Positions 18,540-25,527 of a stretch of 64,000 bases of DNA are shown piece by piece. The stretch comes from Streptomyces kanamyceticus (GTDB lineage: Bacteria > Actinomycetota > Actinomycetes > Streptomycetales > Streptomycetaceae), in the NCBI RefSeq assembly GCF_008704495.1, contig NZ_CP023699.1, positions 7,192,001 through 7,256,000 on the forward strand, read 5' to 3'. Numbering within the stretch: position 1 is the stretch's first letter; every line of letters starts with the position of its first letter. A program made the translations under genes and the position numbers. Under the pieces are notes generated by a model. It did not search any database and had not been told where the DNA came from. It worked only from the letters and a program-made list of their open reading frames with translations.

Positions 18540-18576
18540 GCCCACCCGTTCCGCCGTGCGGAACAATTGCCCACAG
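18522..18576 (+). repeat. Dispersed hairpin repeat, family 1, copy I
   Basis: Core: CTGTGCCCACCC, then GTTCCGC-cgt-GCGGAAC (7-bp stem, 18548-18564), then TTGCCCACAG. Two further copies occur in this window in the opposite orientation (51563-51617 and 61298-61351). The stem bases vary in a pairing-preserving way between copies. Confidence 0.85.
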
Positions 18577-18763
18577 CGGGAGCGGCTCTGCCCACCGTCC
18601 CACCGGCGCGCGGTCGCGTACAGCGCTAGCGGGAGCGGCTCTGCCCACCGTCCCACCGGGCACGCGGTCGCGCACAGCGGTGGCGGGAGCGGCCCCATCA
18701 CCGGCCTCCGTCGCGCGGCAACTCCCACCGTTCCGCAGTCGCGAGCGCGCCCGAGGGGCCGGG

Positions 18764-18915
18764 AGGGAGCCCCGCCGGTCCGCAGTCGCGAGCGCTCCTG
18801 AGGGGACGTGGCGGTATGTTCGCCCGGAGCACTGGGGGCCTCGTTCCGAGGTGCCCAAGCCGTGGCGGTGCGCCTGGGACGGCGAGGACGGACATACCGC
18901 CGCGGCCCCGCCCCA
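18764..18915 (+). repeat. Dispersed inverted-repeat element, family 2, copy A
   Basis: The 118 bp from 18798 to 18915 are nearly identical (two differences by eye) to the reverse complement of 51407-51524. The element has arms GGCGGTATGTTCG and CGGACATACCGCC around about 70 bp. Weaker similarity to the other copies extends left to about 18764 (ccggtccgcagtcgcgagcgc). Confidence 0.88.
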
Positions 18916-18920
18916 AGTCC

Positions 18921-19156
18921 GAGCCCTAGGCGAACCCGCCCGACACCCGAGCCCGAGGCGAATCCCGCTCCACCCTCGAGCCCGAGGCGAATCCCGCTCC
19001 ACGACCGAGCCCGAGGCGGAGCCTTGCCTGACACCGGAGCCCGAGGCGGACCCCCGCCCGACACCGGAGCCCGAGGCAGACCCCCGCCCGACACCGGAGC
19101 CCGAGGCAGACCCCCGCCCGACACCGGAGCCCGAGGCAGACCCCCGCCCCACACCC
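18921..19156. repeat. Tandem array of eight 28-30 bp units
   Basis: GAGCCCGAGGC (first copy GAGCCCTAGGC) recurs at 18921, 18949, 18978, 19007, 19037, 19067, 19097 and 19127. The last three full units of 30 bp are identical (CCCCCGCCCGACACCGGAGC plus CCGAGGCAGA); the left ones are degenerate and 28-29 bp long. The array runs from the edge of repeat copy A to the stop of the DUF305 gene. Changing periods break any reading frame, so it is not coding. Confidence 0.92.
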
Positions 19157-19161
19157 ACCCG

Positions 19162-19803
19162 TTACGCCTTGGCGCCCCGCGCCTTGAGCAGCGTCGCCAT
19201 CAGCGAGATCTCCGACTCCTGCGACTCCACCATCCCCCGCGCCAACCTCCGCTCCACCTCAACCCCGCACCGCTCCACACACCCCTGAGCCATATGCACC
19301 CCACCCCGGTGATGCCGAGTCATCAACTGCAGATACAGCACCTCCGCCTTCTTCCCGCTCAGCCCCCGCAGCCGCGCAAGCTCCGAGTTCGTCGCCATCC
19401 CCGGCATCAACGCCCCGTCCTCACCCGCCGGCGCGTCCCCCATCCCCATCCACTCCATCGGCGCCCCCTCCGGCACCTTCGGCAGCTCCCACAGGTCCAG
19501 CCACCCCAGCAGCATCCCGCGCTGATTCGCCTGCGTCTGCGCGATGTCGTACGCGAGCCGCCGAATCTCCACGTCGTCGGTGCGGTCGCGCACGATGTAC
19601 GACATCTCCACGGCCTGCTGGTGATGGACGGCCATGTCCCGCGCGAAGCCCGCGTCCGCCGACGAACTCGCGGGCGCCCCACCGGAGTCGGATCCGGAGC
19701 CGTCCGTCGCGGCGACGGCGGCGGTGATGCCACCCGCCACGAGGACCGCCGCGGCGGCGGAGCCGACGATCCAGTTCGTCCGGGTGGTCGTGCGACGCCT
19801 CAC
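19162..19803 (-). CDS. DUF305 family exported protein
   Basis: 213 aa with a basic N-terminus and one hydrophobic helix (about 12-32) that anchors or exports it. The DUF305 core shows its characteristic His-rich helices: FARDMAVHHQQAVEM (about 75-90) and YLQLMTRHHRGGVHMAQGC (about 165-183). The fold is ferritin-like; the paired His/Met suggest metal binding, and relatives are often found with copper genes. Its start overlaps the stop of the DUF3105 gene by 4 bp (ATGA), so both are co-translated. Confidence 0.9.
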   Translation of the reverse strand: MRRRTTTRTNWIVGSAAAAVLVAGGITAAVAATDGSGSDSGGAPASSSADAGFARDMAVHHQQAVEMSYIVRDRTDDVEIRRLAYDIAQTQANQRGMLLGWLDLWELPKVPEGAPMEWMGMGDAPAGEDGALMPGMATNSELARLRGLSGKKAEVLYLQLMTRHHRGGVHMAQGCVERCGVEVERRLARGMVESQESEISLMATLLKARGAKA

Positions 19804-20459
19804 TGCGCCATGCCGTTGGTGCAGGCCGCACCCGGCTCAGGCGTCTGCTTGCCCTGGACGTACGTGGAGAAGAACTCCTTGACCTTGGGGTCGTCCGCCC
19901 CGGTCACGCTCCGCTGGTGCGCCCACGCGGTCAGCATGACGGGGTCCTTCTGGTCCTTGACGGGACTCATCAGCGAGTACGGAGTGGACTTGACCTTGGC
20001 CGCCAGCTTCTTCAGGTCGGCCGGCTTCGCCTTGTCGTTGTAGGTGACCCAGACGGCGCCGTGCTCCAGCGAGTGCACGGCGTTCACCTCGGGGAGTTCC
20101 TTCTTGTAGACGTCGCCGTTGCAGTTCATCCACACCTGGTTGTGGTCACCGCCGACGGGGGGCGTCATCGGATAGTCGACCTTCTTCGACACGTGCGTAC
20201 GCCCGAGCTTGCCCCAGACCTTCTCGCCGTCGGCGTTGACCTTGGCCGCGGGCCACGCCTTCGAGTCCGTCGTCGAGCCGTCGTCGTCGGACGCCTTGGA
20301 GAAGAGGACGAAGCCGCCCACGCCGAGCGCCGCGACGACGACCGCGCTGACGGTCACCGTGAGGGCGCGCCCCCGGCGTTCGCGTGCGCGGTCCGCCCGG
20401 CGCATCTCCTCTATCCGGGCCTTGCGGGAGGCGTTGCTCGTGTTCTTGGCGGAGCCCAT
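19800..20459 (-). CDS. DUF3105 family membrane-anchored protein
   Basis: 219 aa: a charged cytoplasmic N-terminus (KARIEEMRRADRARERR), one transmembrane helix (about 33-53) and an external DUF3105 domain with HVSKKVDYPMTPPVGGDHNQVWMNC, SLEHGAVWVTY and MLTAWAHQRSV. Conserved His and Cys suggest a metal or redox role, but the family is uncharacterised. First gene of a two-gene unit with the DUF305 protein. Divergent from nsrR across 161 bp. Confidence 0.88.
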   Translation of the reverse strand: MGSAKNTSNASRKARIEEMRRADRARERRGRALTVTVSAVVVAALGVGGFVLFSKASDDDGSTTDSKAWPAAKVNADGEKVWGKLGRTHVSKKVDYPMTPPVGGDHNQVWMNCNGDVYKKELPEVNAVHSLEHGAVWVTYNDKAKPADLKKLAAKVKSTPYSLMSPVKDQKDPVMLTAWAHQRSVTGADDPKVKEFFSTYVQGKQTPEPGAACTNGMAQ

Positions 20460-20620
20460 GGTGTGTCCTTCTGCGAAAGAAGCGAACGGGACGTAGAACA
20501 GACGTAGAACAGATCAGTAGAGCAGATCAGCTGATCGTAAGGGTGATGGGCGCCAGGGCTGTAGGGCCTCCGAAATTTGAACCGGGGATGCGCATTACCT
20601 ACGCTCGAGGGATGCGCCTC

Positions 20621-21052
20621 ATGCGATCCACCGACCTGGCCCTGCGCGCCCTGATGCGCCTGGCCGTGGCGGGCGACGTGGCGCCCACGACGCGCGAGGT
20701 GGCCGCCGACATGGCGGTGCCGTACACGCATGCGGCGAAGGTCGTCGCCGAGCTGCAGAAGCTGGGCCTGCTGGAAGCGCGTAGGGGCAGGGGCGGCGGC
20801 CTGACGCTGACGGAGGCGGGCCGTACGGCGTCGGTGGGCGCGCTGGTGAGGTCGTTCGAGGGCGAGGGCGACGTGGTGGAGTGCGAGGGCCCCACACCCT
20901 GCCCGCTGAATTCCGCGTGCCGCCTGCGCGGGGCGCTGCGCAGGGCCCAGGAGGCGTTCTACGCCTCGCTGGACCCGGTCACGGTGGAGGACATCGCGGC
21001 ATCCCCGACGGGCCCGCTGCTCCTGAACATCGCGTCCCGCGACGAAACCTGA
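20621..21052 (+). CDS. nsrR: Rrf2 family nitric-oxide-sensing repressor NsrR
   Basis: 143 aa. An N-terminal winged helix (MRSTDLALRALMRLA, then REVAADMAVPYTHAAKVVAELQKLGLL) is followed by the wing with RGRGGGLTL. Three cysteines in CEGPTPCPLNSAC (about 87-99) match the Fe-S ligands of NsrR, which loses DNA binding when NO reacts with the cluster. The ATG with GAGGGA 9 bases upstream is preferred; ATGs at 20588 and 20612 are alternatives. It is convergent with hmp, which has a perfect NsrR-type operator, giving a complete sensor-effector pair. Confidence 0.93.
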   Translation: MRSTDLALRALMRLAVAGDVAPTTREVAADMAVPYTHAAKVVAELQKLGLLEARRGRGGGLTLTEAGRTASVGALVRSFEGEGDVVECEGPTPCPLNSACRLRGALRRAQEAFYASLDPVTVEDIAASPTGPLLLNIASRDET

Positions 21053-21084
21053 TCCCGCGGACCTGATCCCGCCGACCTGCTGCC

Positions 21085-22371
21085 TCAGGCCTGCTGCCCC
21101 AGCCACAGATCGGGCCCGAACACCTCGTAGTGGATGTCGGCCGGAGCCACCCCTCGCCCGATGAGCTGGGCCCGCACCTCCCGCATGAAGGGCAGCGGCC
21201 CGCACAGGTACGCGCGCGTGCCCGCGGCGATCGGCGGCAGGGCGGTGAGATCGACGCGCCCGGTGAGCGCGGCGGGGTGCTCCTGATCCGGGCCGGGCCG
21301 CTCGTAGAAGAAGTGCGCGGCGGCGTCCGGGAGTTTGCCCGTGTACGCCGCGTGGTCGGCGCGCAGCGCGTGCTCGGCGGGGGAGCGGTCGGCGTGCACG
21401 ACGGTGACGGGAGCCCGGTGTCCGGTGGCGGCCAGCTGCTCCAGCATGGCGATCATTGGGGTGACGCCGATGCCCGCGGACGCCAGCAGAAGCGGGGTGT
21501 CGGCGTCGCTCTCGTCGAGGACGAGATCCCCGTAGGGGGCGGAGAGCCGCAGCACCGCACCTTCCCGCACGTGCGCGTGGAGATACCGCGAGACCTCCCC
21601 GTCCGGCGTTCGCGAGCCGTCAGGCGTTCCCGAGTCGTCCGGCCTTCCCGAGCCGTCCGGCGCCCCCGCGCCACCCCGCACCCGCTTGACGCTGATCTGC
21701 CGCACGTCCGAGCCGGGCGCCGCGGAGAGGCTGTACTGCCGTATCTGCCGTGCCCCGTCGGGCAGTTGGACCTGCACCGAGACGTACTGCCCCGGCCGGA
21801 AGCCCGGTACGGGGACCGCCGCCGCGGGGGGCGACGCCACGGGCCGCAGCTGGAACGTGGCGACGTCCGCCGTCTCCTCGACGCGCCCCACGACCTCCCA
21901 CTCGCGCCAGGTGTCGTCCGCGGTGACGCCCTGCTCGGCGTAGAGCCGGGCCTCGATGGCGATGAGGGCGTTGGCCATCAGCCAGTAGACCTCGTCCCAG
22001 GCGGCGGCGACCTCGGGGGTCACCGCGTCGCCGAGCACCTCGGCGATGGCCGCGAAGAGGTGCTCGTGCACCACGGCGTACTGGCCGGGGGCGACGCCGA
22101 GCGAGGCGTGCTTGTGCGCGATGCGCCGGAGCATCACGTCGGGCCGCTCGTCGGGGTGCTCCACCAGGTACGTGGCGAACGCGGCGATGGACCCGGCCAG
22201 GGCCTGCCGCTGGGTGCCCGCGGCCTGGTTGCCGCGGTTGAAGAGGTCCCGCAGGAGCTCGGGGTGGGCCGTGAAGAGCCGGTCGTAGAAGCGCCCGGTG
22301 ATGTCGCCGATGGCCCCGCCGACGACGGGGAGGGTGGCGCGGACGGTCGCGGCGGACGGTTCTGACAGCAA
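21085..22371 (-). CDS. hmp: Flavohemoglobin, nitric oxide dioxygenase
   Basis: 428 aa; converts NO and O2 to nitrate using NAD(P)H. The N-terminal globin domain has the proximal His in AHKHASLG (about residue 85) and distal residues near FNRGNQAAGTQ. The FAD domain shows GQYVSVQV and RQIRQYSLS, and the C-terminal NAD domain ends in YLCGPLPFM and the terminal EVFGPDLW. Start is TTG with AGAGGAG upstream. An insert of about 24 residues (GAPDGSGRPDDSGTPDG) encoded by four 18-bp repeats sits in the FAD domain where orthologues have a short loop. A perfect NsrR-type site lies 63 bp upstream. Confidence 0.96.
   Translation of the reverse strand: MLSEPSAATVRATLPVVGGAIGDITGRFYDRLFTAHPELLRDLFNRGNQAAGTQRQALAGSIAAFATYLVEHPDERPDVMLRRIAHKHASLGVAPGQYAVVHEHLFAAIAEVLGDAVTPEVAAAWDEVYWLMANALIAIEARLYAEQGVTADDTWREWEVVGRVEETADVATFQLRPVASPPAAAVPVPGFRPGQYVSVQVQLPDGARQIRQYSLSAAPGSDVRQISVKRVRGGAGAPDGSGRPDDSGTPDGSRTPDGEVSRYLHAHVREGAVLRLSAPYGDLVLDESDADTPLLLASAGIGVTPMIAMLEQLAATGHRAPVTVVHADRSPAEHALRADHAAYTGKLPDAAAHFFYERPGPDQEHPAALTGRVDLTALPPIAAGTRAYLCGPLPFMREVRAQLIGRGVAPADIHYEVFGPDLWLGQQA
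21601..21672. repeat. Four in-frame 18-bp tandem repeats inside hmp
   Basis: Units start at 21601, 21619, 21637 and 21655, all variants of GTCCGGCGTTCGCGAGCC, encoding a Pro-Asp-Gly/Ser-rich loop on the minus strand. The reading frame is kept because the unit is a multiple of three. Confidence 0.9.
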
Positions 22372-22433
22372 CGGGACTCCTCTGGCCGGTCGAGAGGGGC
22401 GGATAACCGTCCCCTTGTCGGTTTCTGACCGTA

Positions 22434-22462
22434 TATAAGTTGCATCTGAGATGCAACTTATA
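22434..22462. promoter_or_regulatory. NsrR-type operator upstream of hmp
   Basis: Perfect inverted repeat with 14-bp arms and a single central base. Its core is AAGTTGCATCT-g-AGATGCAACTT, exactly the 11-1-11 architecture of NsrR sites that regulate NO-detoxification genes. It stands 63 bp upstream of the hmp start codon, in the promoter region. No comparable site was seen in front of nsrR itself. Confidence 0.88.
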
Positions 22463-22674
22463 GGGGGGCGGTCCTGGAGGGCCGGAGGAGCGGGGGCGGC
22501 CCGCTGTTACAGAGGCGCGGTTCAGCAGGCACTATGGGCACAGGGCGGCACGGCACGGGCGGGTACGCGGTCTGCAACGCGCTCGAAACGGTGTAGTGGG
22601 ATGCTCATGTGCCCCGATGTGTCCGTGGCGCGGGCGCAGGCGGCCTGACCAGCAAGGATGGGTGGAATCGGAAG

Positions 22675-24036
22675 ATGGACAAGCAGCAGGAATTCGTGCT
22701 CAGGACTCTTGAGGAGCGCGACATCCGGTTCGTACGCCTATGGTTCACGGACGTCCTCGGCTTCCTGAAGTCGGTGGCCGTGGCCCCGGCCGAGCTCGAG
22801 CAGGCCTTCGACGAGGGCATCGGCTTCGACGGCTCGGCGATCGAGGGTTTCGCCCGGGTGTACGAGTCCGACATGATCGCCAAGCCGGACCCCTCGACCT
22901 TCCAGGTGCTGCCCTGGCGCGCCGAGGCCCCCGGCACCGCCCGGATGTTCTGCGACATCCTGATGCCGGACGGCTCCCCGTCCTTCGCGGACCCGCGCTA
23001 CGTGCTCAAGCGCGCCCTCGCCAAGACCTCCGACCTCGGTTTCACCTTCTACACCCACCCCGAGATCGAGTTCTTCCTGCTCAAGGACAAGCCGCTGGAC
23101 GGCTCGCGGCCCACCCCCGCCGACAACTCCGGCTACTTCGACCACACCCCGCAGAACGTGGGCATGGACTTCCGCCGCCAGGCCATCACGATGCTCGAAT
23201 CCATGGGCATCTCGGTCGAGTTCAGCCACCACGAGGGCGCCCCGGGCCAGCAGGAGATCGACCTGCGCTACGCCGACGCGCTCTCCACCGCGGACAACAT
23301 CATGACGTTCCGCCTGGTCATGAAGCAGGTCGCCCTGGAGCAGGGGGTCAACGCGACCTTCATGCCGAAGCCGTTCTCCGAGCACCCCGGCTCGGGCATG
23401 CACACGCACCTCTCCCTCTTCGAGGGCGATCGCAACGCGTTCTACGAATCGGGCGCCGAGTACCAGCTCTCCAAGGTCGGCCGCTCCTTCATCGCGGGCC
23501 TGCTGCAGCACGCCGCGGAGATCTCCGCCGTCACCAACCAGTGGGTGAACTCCTACAAGCGCATCTGGGGCGGCTCCGAGCGCACGGCGGGCGCGGGCGG
23601 CGAGGCCCCCTCGTACATCTGCTGGGGCCACAACAACCGCTCGGCCCTGATCCGCGTCCCCATGTACAAGCCCGGCAAGACGGGCTCGGCGCGCGTCGAG
23701 GTCCGCTCGATCGACTCGGGCGCGAACCCCTACCTGACGTACGCGGTGCTCCTCGCCGCTGGCCTCAAGGGGATCGAGGAGGGCTACGAGCTGCCGCCGG
23801 GCGCCGACGACGACGTGTGGGCCCTCTCCGACGCCGAGCGCCGCGCGATGGGCATCGAGCCGCTCCCGCAGAACCTCGGCGAGGCGATCGCGCTGATGGA
23901 GCGCAGCGAACTGGTGGCCGAGACGCTCGGTGAGCACGTGTACGACTTCTTCCTGCGCAACAAGAAGCAGGAATGGGAGGAGTACCGCTCCGAGGTCACG
24001 GCCTTCGAACTCCGCAAGAACCTGCCGGTGCTGTAA
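22675..24036 (+). CDS. glnA2: Glutamine synthetase-like gamma-glutamylpolyamine synthetase GlnA2
   Basis: 453 aa, GSI fold. Metal- and substrate-binding segments are clear: the beta-grasp N-terminus with GFDGSAIEGF, EIEFFLL (about 142), GAPGQQEIDLRYADAL, HTHLSLF and the Arg-rich RVEVRSIDSGANPYLTYA. The C-terminal segment that in adenylylated GSI carries the modified Tyr (NLYDLP) is replaced by EEGYELPPGADDDVW, so GlnE control is not expected. S. coelicolor GlnA2, of the same length and also in this gene neighbourhood with glnE, is reported to gamma-glutamylate polyamines in polyamine catabolism. That activity is inferred here by similarity. The ATG before DKQQEFVLRTLEE is the consistent start. 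Confidence 0.9.
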   Translation: MDKQQEFVLRTLEERDIRFVRLWFTDVLGFLKSVAVAPAELEQAFDEGIGFDGSAIEGFARVYESDMIAKPDPSTFQVLPWRAEAPGTARMFCDILMPDGSPSFADPRYVLKRALAKTSDLGFTFYTHPEIEFFLLKDKPLDGSRPTPADNSGYFDHTPQNVGMDFRRQAITMLESMGISVEFSHHEGAPGQQEIDLRYADALSTADNIMTFRLVMKQVALEQGVNATFMPKPFSEHPGSGMHTHLSLFEGDRNAFYESGAEYQLSKVGRSFIAGLLQHAAEISAVTNQWVNSYKRIWGGSERTAGAGGEAPSYICWGHNNRSALIRVPMYKPGKTGSARVEVRSIDSGANPYLTYAVLLAAGLKGIEEGYELPPGADDDVWALSDAERRAMGIEPLPQNLGEAIALMERSELVAETLGEHVYDFFLRNKKQEWEEYRSEVTAFELRKNLPVL

Positions 24037-24065
24037 TGCGGCGCGATTAACTCAAGCAACCACAG

Positions 24066-24118
24066 AAAAGCCGCGGGCGCGGCCGCCGGGAAATTCGGCG
24101 GCCGCGCCCGCGGCTTTT
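24066..24118 (+). terminator. Strong rho-independent terminator after glnA2
   Basis: Perfect 23-bp inverted repeat (arms begin AAAAGCCGCGGGCGCG) around a 7-base loop ggaaatt, ending in CTTTTCC, 29 bp after the glnA2 stop. The A and T tracts make it work in both directions. Confidence 0.92.
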
Positions 24119-24258
24119 CCTATTGCCTGAAAAATGTGGTCACGCACGGTAAACCGAACGTCTGGGCGCGTCCACTGAGGGGAAAGCTCCGGAAACCGAC
24201 ACTCTTGGTTCCGGTTATCGACTCTCGATGACCGAATCCCACCAGGGAAGGTGTCACC

Positions 24259-24711
24259 ATGCGTTCAGCCGTGAAGCGGCTACCGGTCGTCGCTCTGATG
24301 ACGACCATGCTCGGCGCCGTACAAGTCATCGGCTACGCGTCGTCCGCGCAGGCGGCCGAGGGAATCCAGTTCCAGCAGCTCCTCAACGGAGAGAAGCTTC
24401 CTGACGGCGACGTCGTCCAGGCGACCGTCCTGCCCGGCGGCGCGGCCCCCGACACGATCTCCATCCAGCTGAAGCTGTCCGGGGTCACCTGGTGGAAGGG
24501 CATCCAGACGGGGTCCATCGTGCTCTGTCAGGCCCAGGACAACCAGCAGTCCTCCAGCGCCCAGGTCTCCGTCTCCGACTTCAACGCCCACGGACTGCAG
24601 CTGTGGAAGGCCAAGACGTTCGGCGTGCACACGGAGATGTACAACATCGTCGACGCCACGCAGAAGATGTCCGGCGGGAACTCCTACATTTTCATCTGGA
24701 CGAAGGACTAG
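24259..24711 (+). CDS. Small secreted protein of unknown function
   Basis: 150 aa. A Sec signal peptide is evident (MRSAVKRLPVVALMTTMLG, cleavage likely after AQAA near residue 33). The mature part is about 117 aa, mostly beta-type, with a single Cys and the segment LSGVTWWKGIQTGSIVLCQAQ. No family was recognised. The start ATG follows GGAAGG. A second secreted protein begins 5 bp after its stop with a very similar signal-peptide beginning (SVAKRL versus SAVKRL), so the pair was probably made by one operon. Confidence 0.82.
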   Translation: MRSAVKRLPVVALMTTMLGAVQVIGYASSAQAAEGIQFQQLLNGEKLPDGDVVQATVLPGGAAPDTISIQLKLSGVTWWKGIQTGSIVLCQAQDNQQSSSAQVSVSDFNAHGLQLWKAKTFGVHTEMYNIVDATQKMSGGNSYIFIWTKD

Positions 24712-24716
24712 TCATC

Positions 24717-25010
24717 ATGAATTCAGTCGCCAAGCGACTTTCGACCGCCACTCTGATGGCCGTTCTGCTGACGTCCGCGGCCGGCGTGCACACCGCGGCG
24801 GCGAGCGCGCCCGAGGCCGCCCGTCCCCAAGCCGCTGCCACGGTGGCGCAGGACCCCGGCACGGGGTGGACCTTCTACGCCGCGTTCGCGACCGCGGGCG
24901 CCTGCTGGGCCAAGGCCGCGGCGTACAAGAACGAATACTGGTGGGTCGACGCGACCACCTGCGTCTTCAACTCCGCGCAGAACAGCTGGTTCATGTTCTA
25001 CGAGTCGTAG
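24717..25010 (+). CDS. Very small secreted protein, partner of the preceding gene
   Basis: 97 aa with a Sec signal peptide (MNSVAKRLSTATLMAVLLTS, cleavage likely after AAASA). The mature part of about 65 aa is aromatic-rich (GTGWTFYAAF, NEYWWVDATT, QNSWFMFYES) with two Cys that could form one disulfide. Unknown family. Its start lies 5 bp after the stop of the previous gene and a hairpin follows its own stop, so the two form a closed two-gene unit. Confidence 0.8.
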   Translation: MNSVAKRLSTATLMAVLLTSAAGVHTAAASAPEAARPQAAATVAQDPGTGWTFYAAFATAGACWAKAAAYKNEYWWVDATTCVFNSAQNSWFMFYES

Positions 25011-25019
25011 GCCGGTACC

Positions 25020-25048
25020 GCCGAGTCGCCGCGTTCCGGCGACTCGGC
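25020..25048 (+). terminator. Hairpin after the small secreted protein pair
   Basis: GCCGAGTCGCC-gcgttcc-GGCGACTCGGC, an 11-bp perfect stem, 9 bp after the stop codon, followed by gccctttcc. The short T run makes it a modest terminator; it may serve the convergent VOC gene too. Confidence 0.75.
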
Positions 25049-25063
25049 GCCCTTTCCCGGTTC

Positions 25064-25495
25064 CTAGCCGGGGACGATCGCTTCGCGGAGCGACGTCGTC
25101 GCCCTGACCCGGTACTCCTGGATCGCCCATCCGTTGCCGTCCGGGTCCTTGAAGTACATGAACGTCCCCCCGTCCTGCGGGGCGTGCGCCACCGGCTCGG
25201 AGACGTCGAGCCCCCGCGCGGTCAGCTCCGCGTGCGCGGCCTTCGCGTCGGCGACGCAGAGCTGGAGGCCCTGGTACGAGCCCGCGGCCGGTGTCGGTCC
25301 GTCCATCGTGTCCCAGAGTGTGTCGGCCAGGGCGATGGAACAGCCCGATCCGGGCGGGGTCAGCTGGACGATGCGCATGCCCGGCATGACCTCCGTGTCG
25401 ATGTCGACGTGGAAGCCGAGCTTGTCGCGGTAGAACGCCATGGACGCGTCGATGTCGCTCACGGGCAGCGGAATCACTTCGAGTGTGTACTCCAT
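25064..25495 (-). CDS. VOC superfamily (glyoxalase/bleomycin-resistance-like) protein
   Basis: 143 aa, one complete pair of beta-alpha-beta-beta-beta modules. The first module begins TLEVIPLPVSDIDASMAFYRDKLGF and the second has GTFMYFKDPDGNGWAIQEY, whose Asp-Pro-Asp-Gly-Asn turn and terminal Glu are the usual metal-binding end. Members include dioxygenases, isomerases and antibiotic-binding proteins; the specific activity cannot be told. ATG start at the only consistent position. Confidence 0.9.
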   Translation of the reverse strand: MEYTLEVIPLPVSDIDASMAFYRDKLGFHVDIDTEVMPGMRIVQLTPPGSGCSIALADTLWDTMDGPTPAAGSYQGLQLCVADAKAAHAELTARGLDVSEPVAHAPQDGGTFMYFKDPDGNGWAIQEYRVRATTSLREAIVPG

Positions 25496-25527
25496 GAGCC
25501 GCAGTACACCAGGGAGTCGGCCCCCTG

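Noticed and set aside
18921..19156. CRISPR-like array of 30-bp repeats
   Set aside because: The units are contiguous without spacers, and there are no cas genes in the window; it is a simple tandem array.
18278..20043. Long open frames over the repeat desert (336 and 411 codons, plus several on the other strand)
   Set aside because: They are made of translated repeats, the tandem units change length (28, 29, 30 bp) and so break frame between copies, and they overlap the DUF305 and DUF3105 genes on the opposite strand.
20560..20620. NsrR site in front of nsrR
   Set aside because: aaatttgaaccggggatgcgcatt resembles one half-site only weakly and has no symmetrical partner.
22675..24036. Annotation as the main glutamine synthetase glnA
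   Set aside because: The adenylylated-Tyr segment and surrounding insert of GSI-beta are missing and length fits GlnA2.
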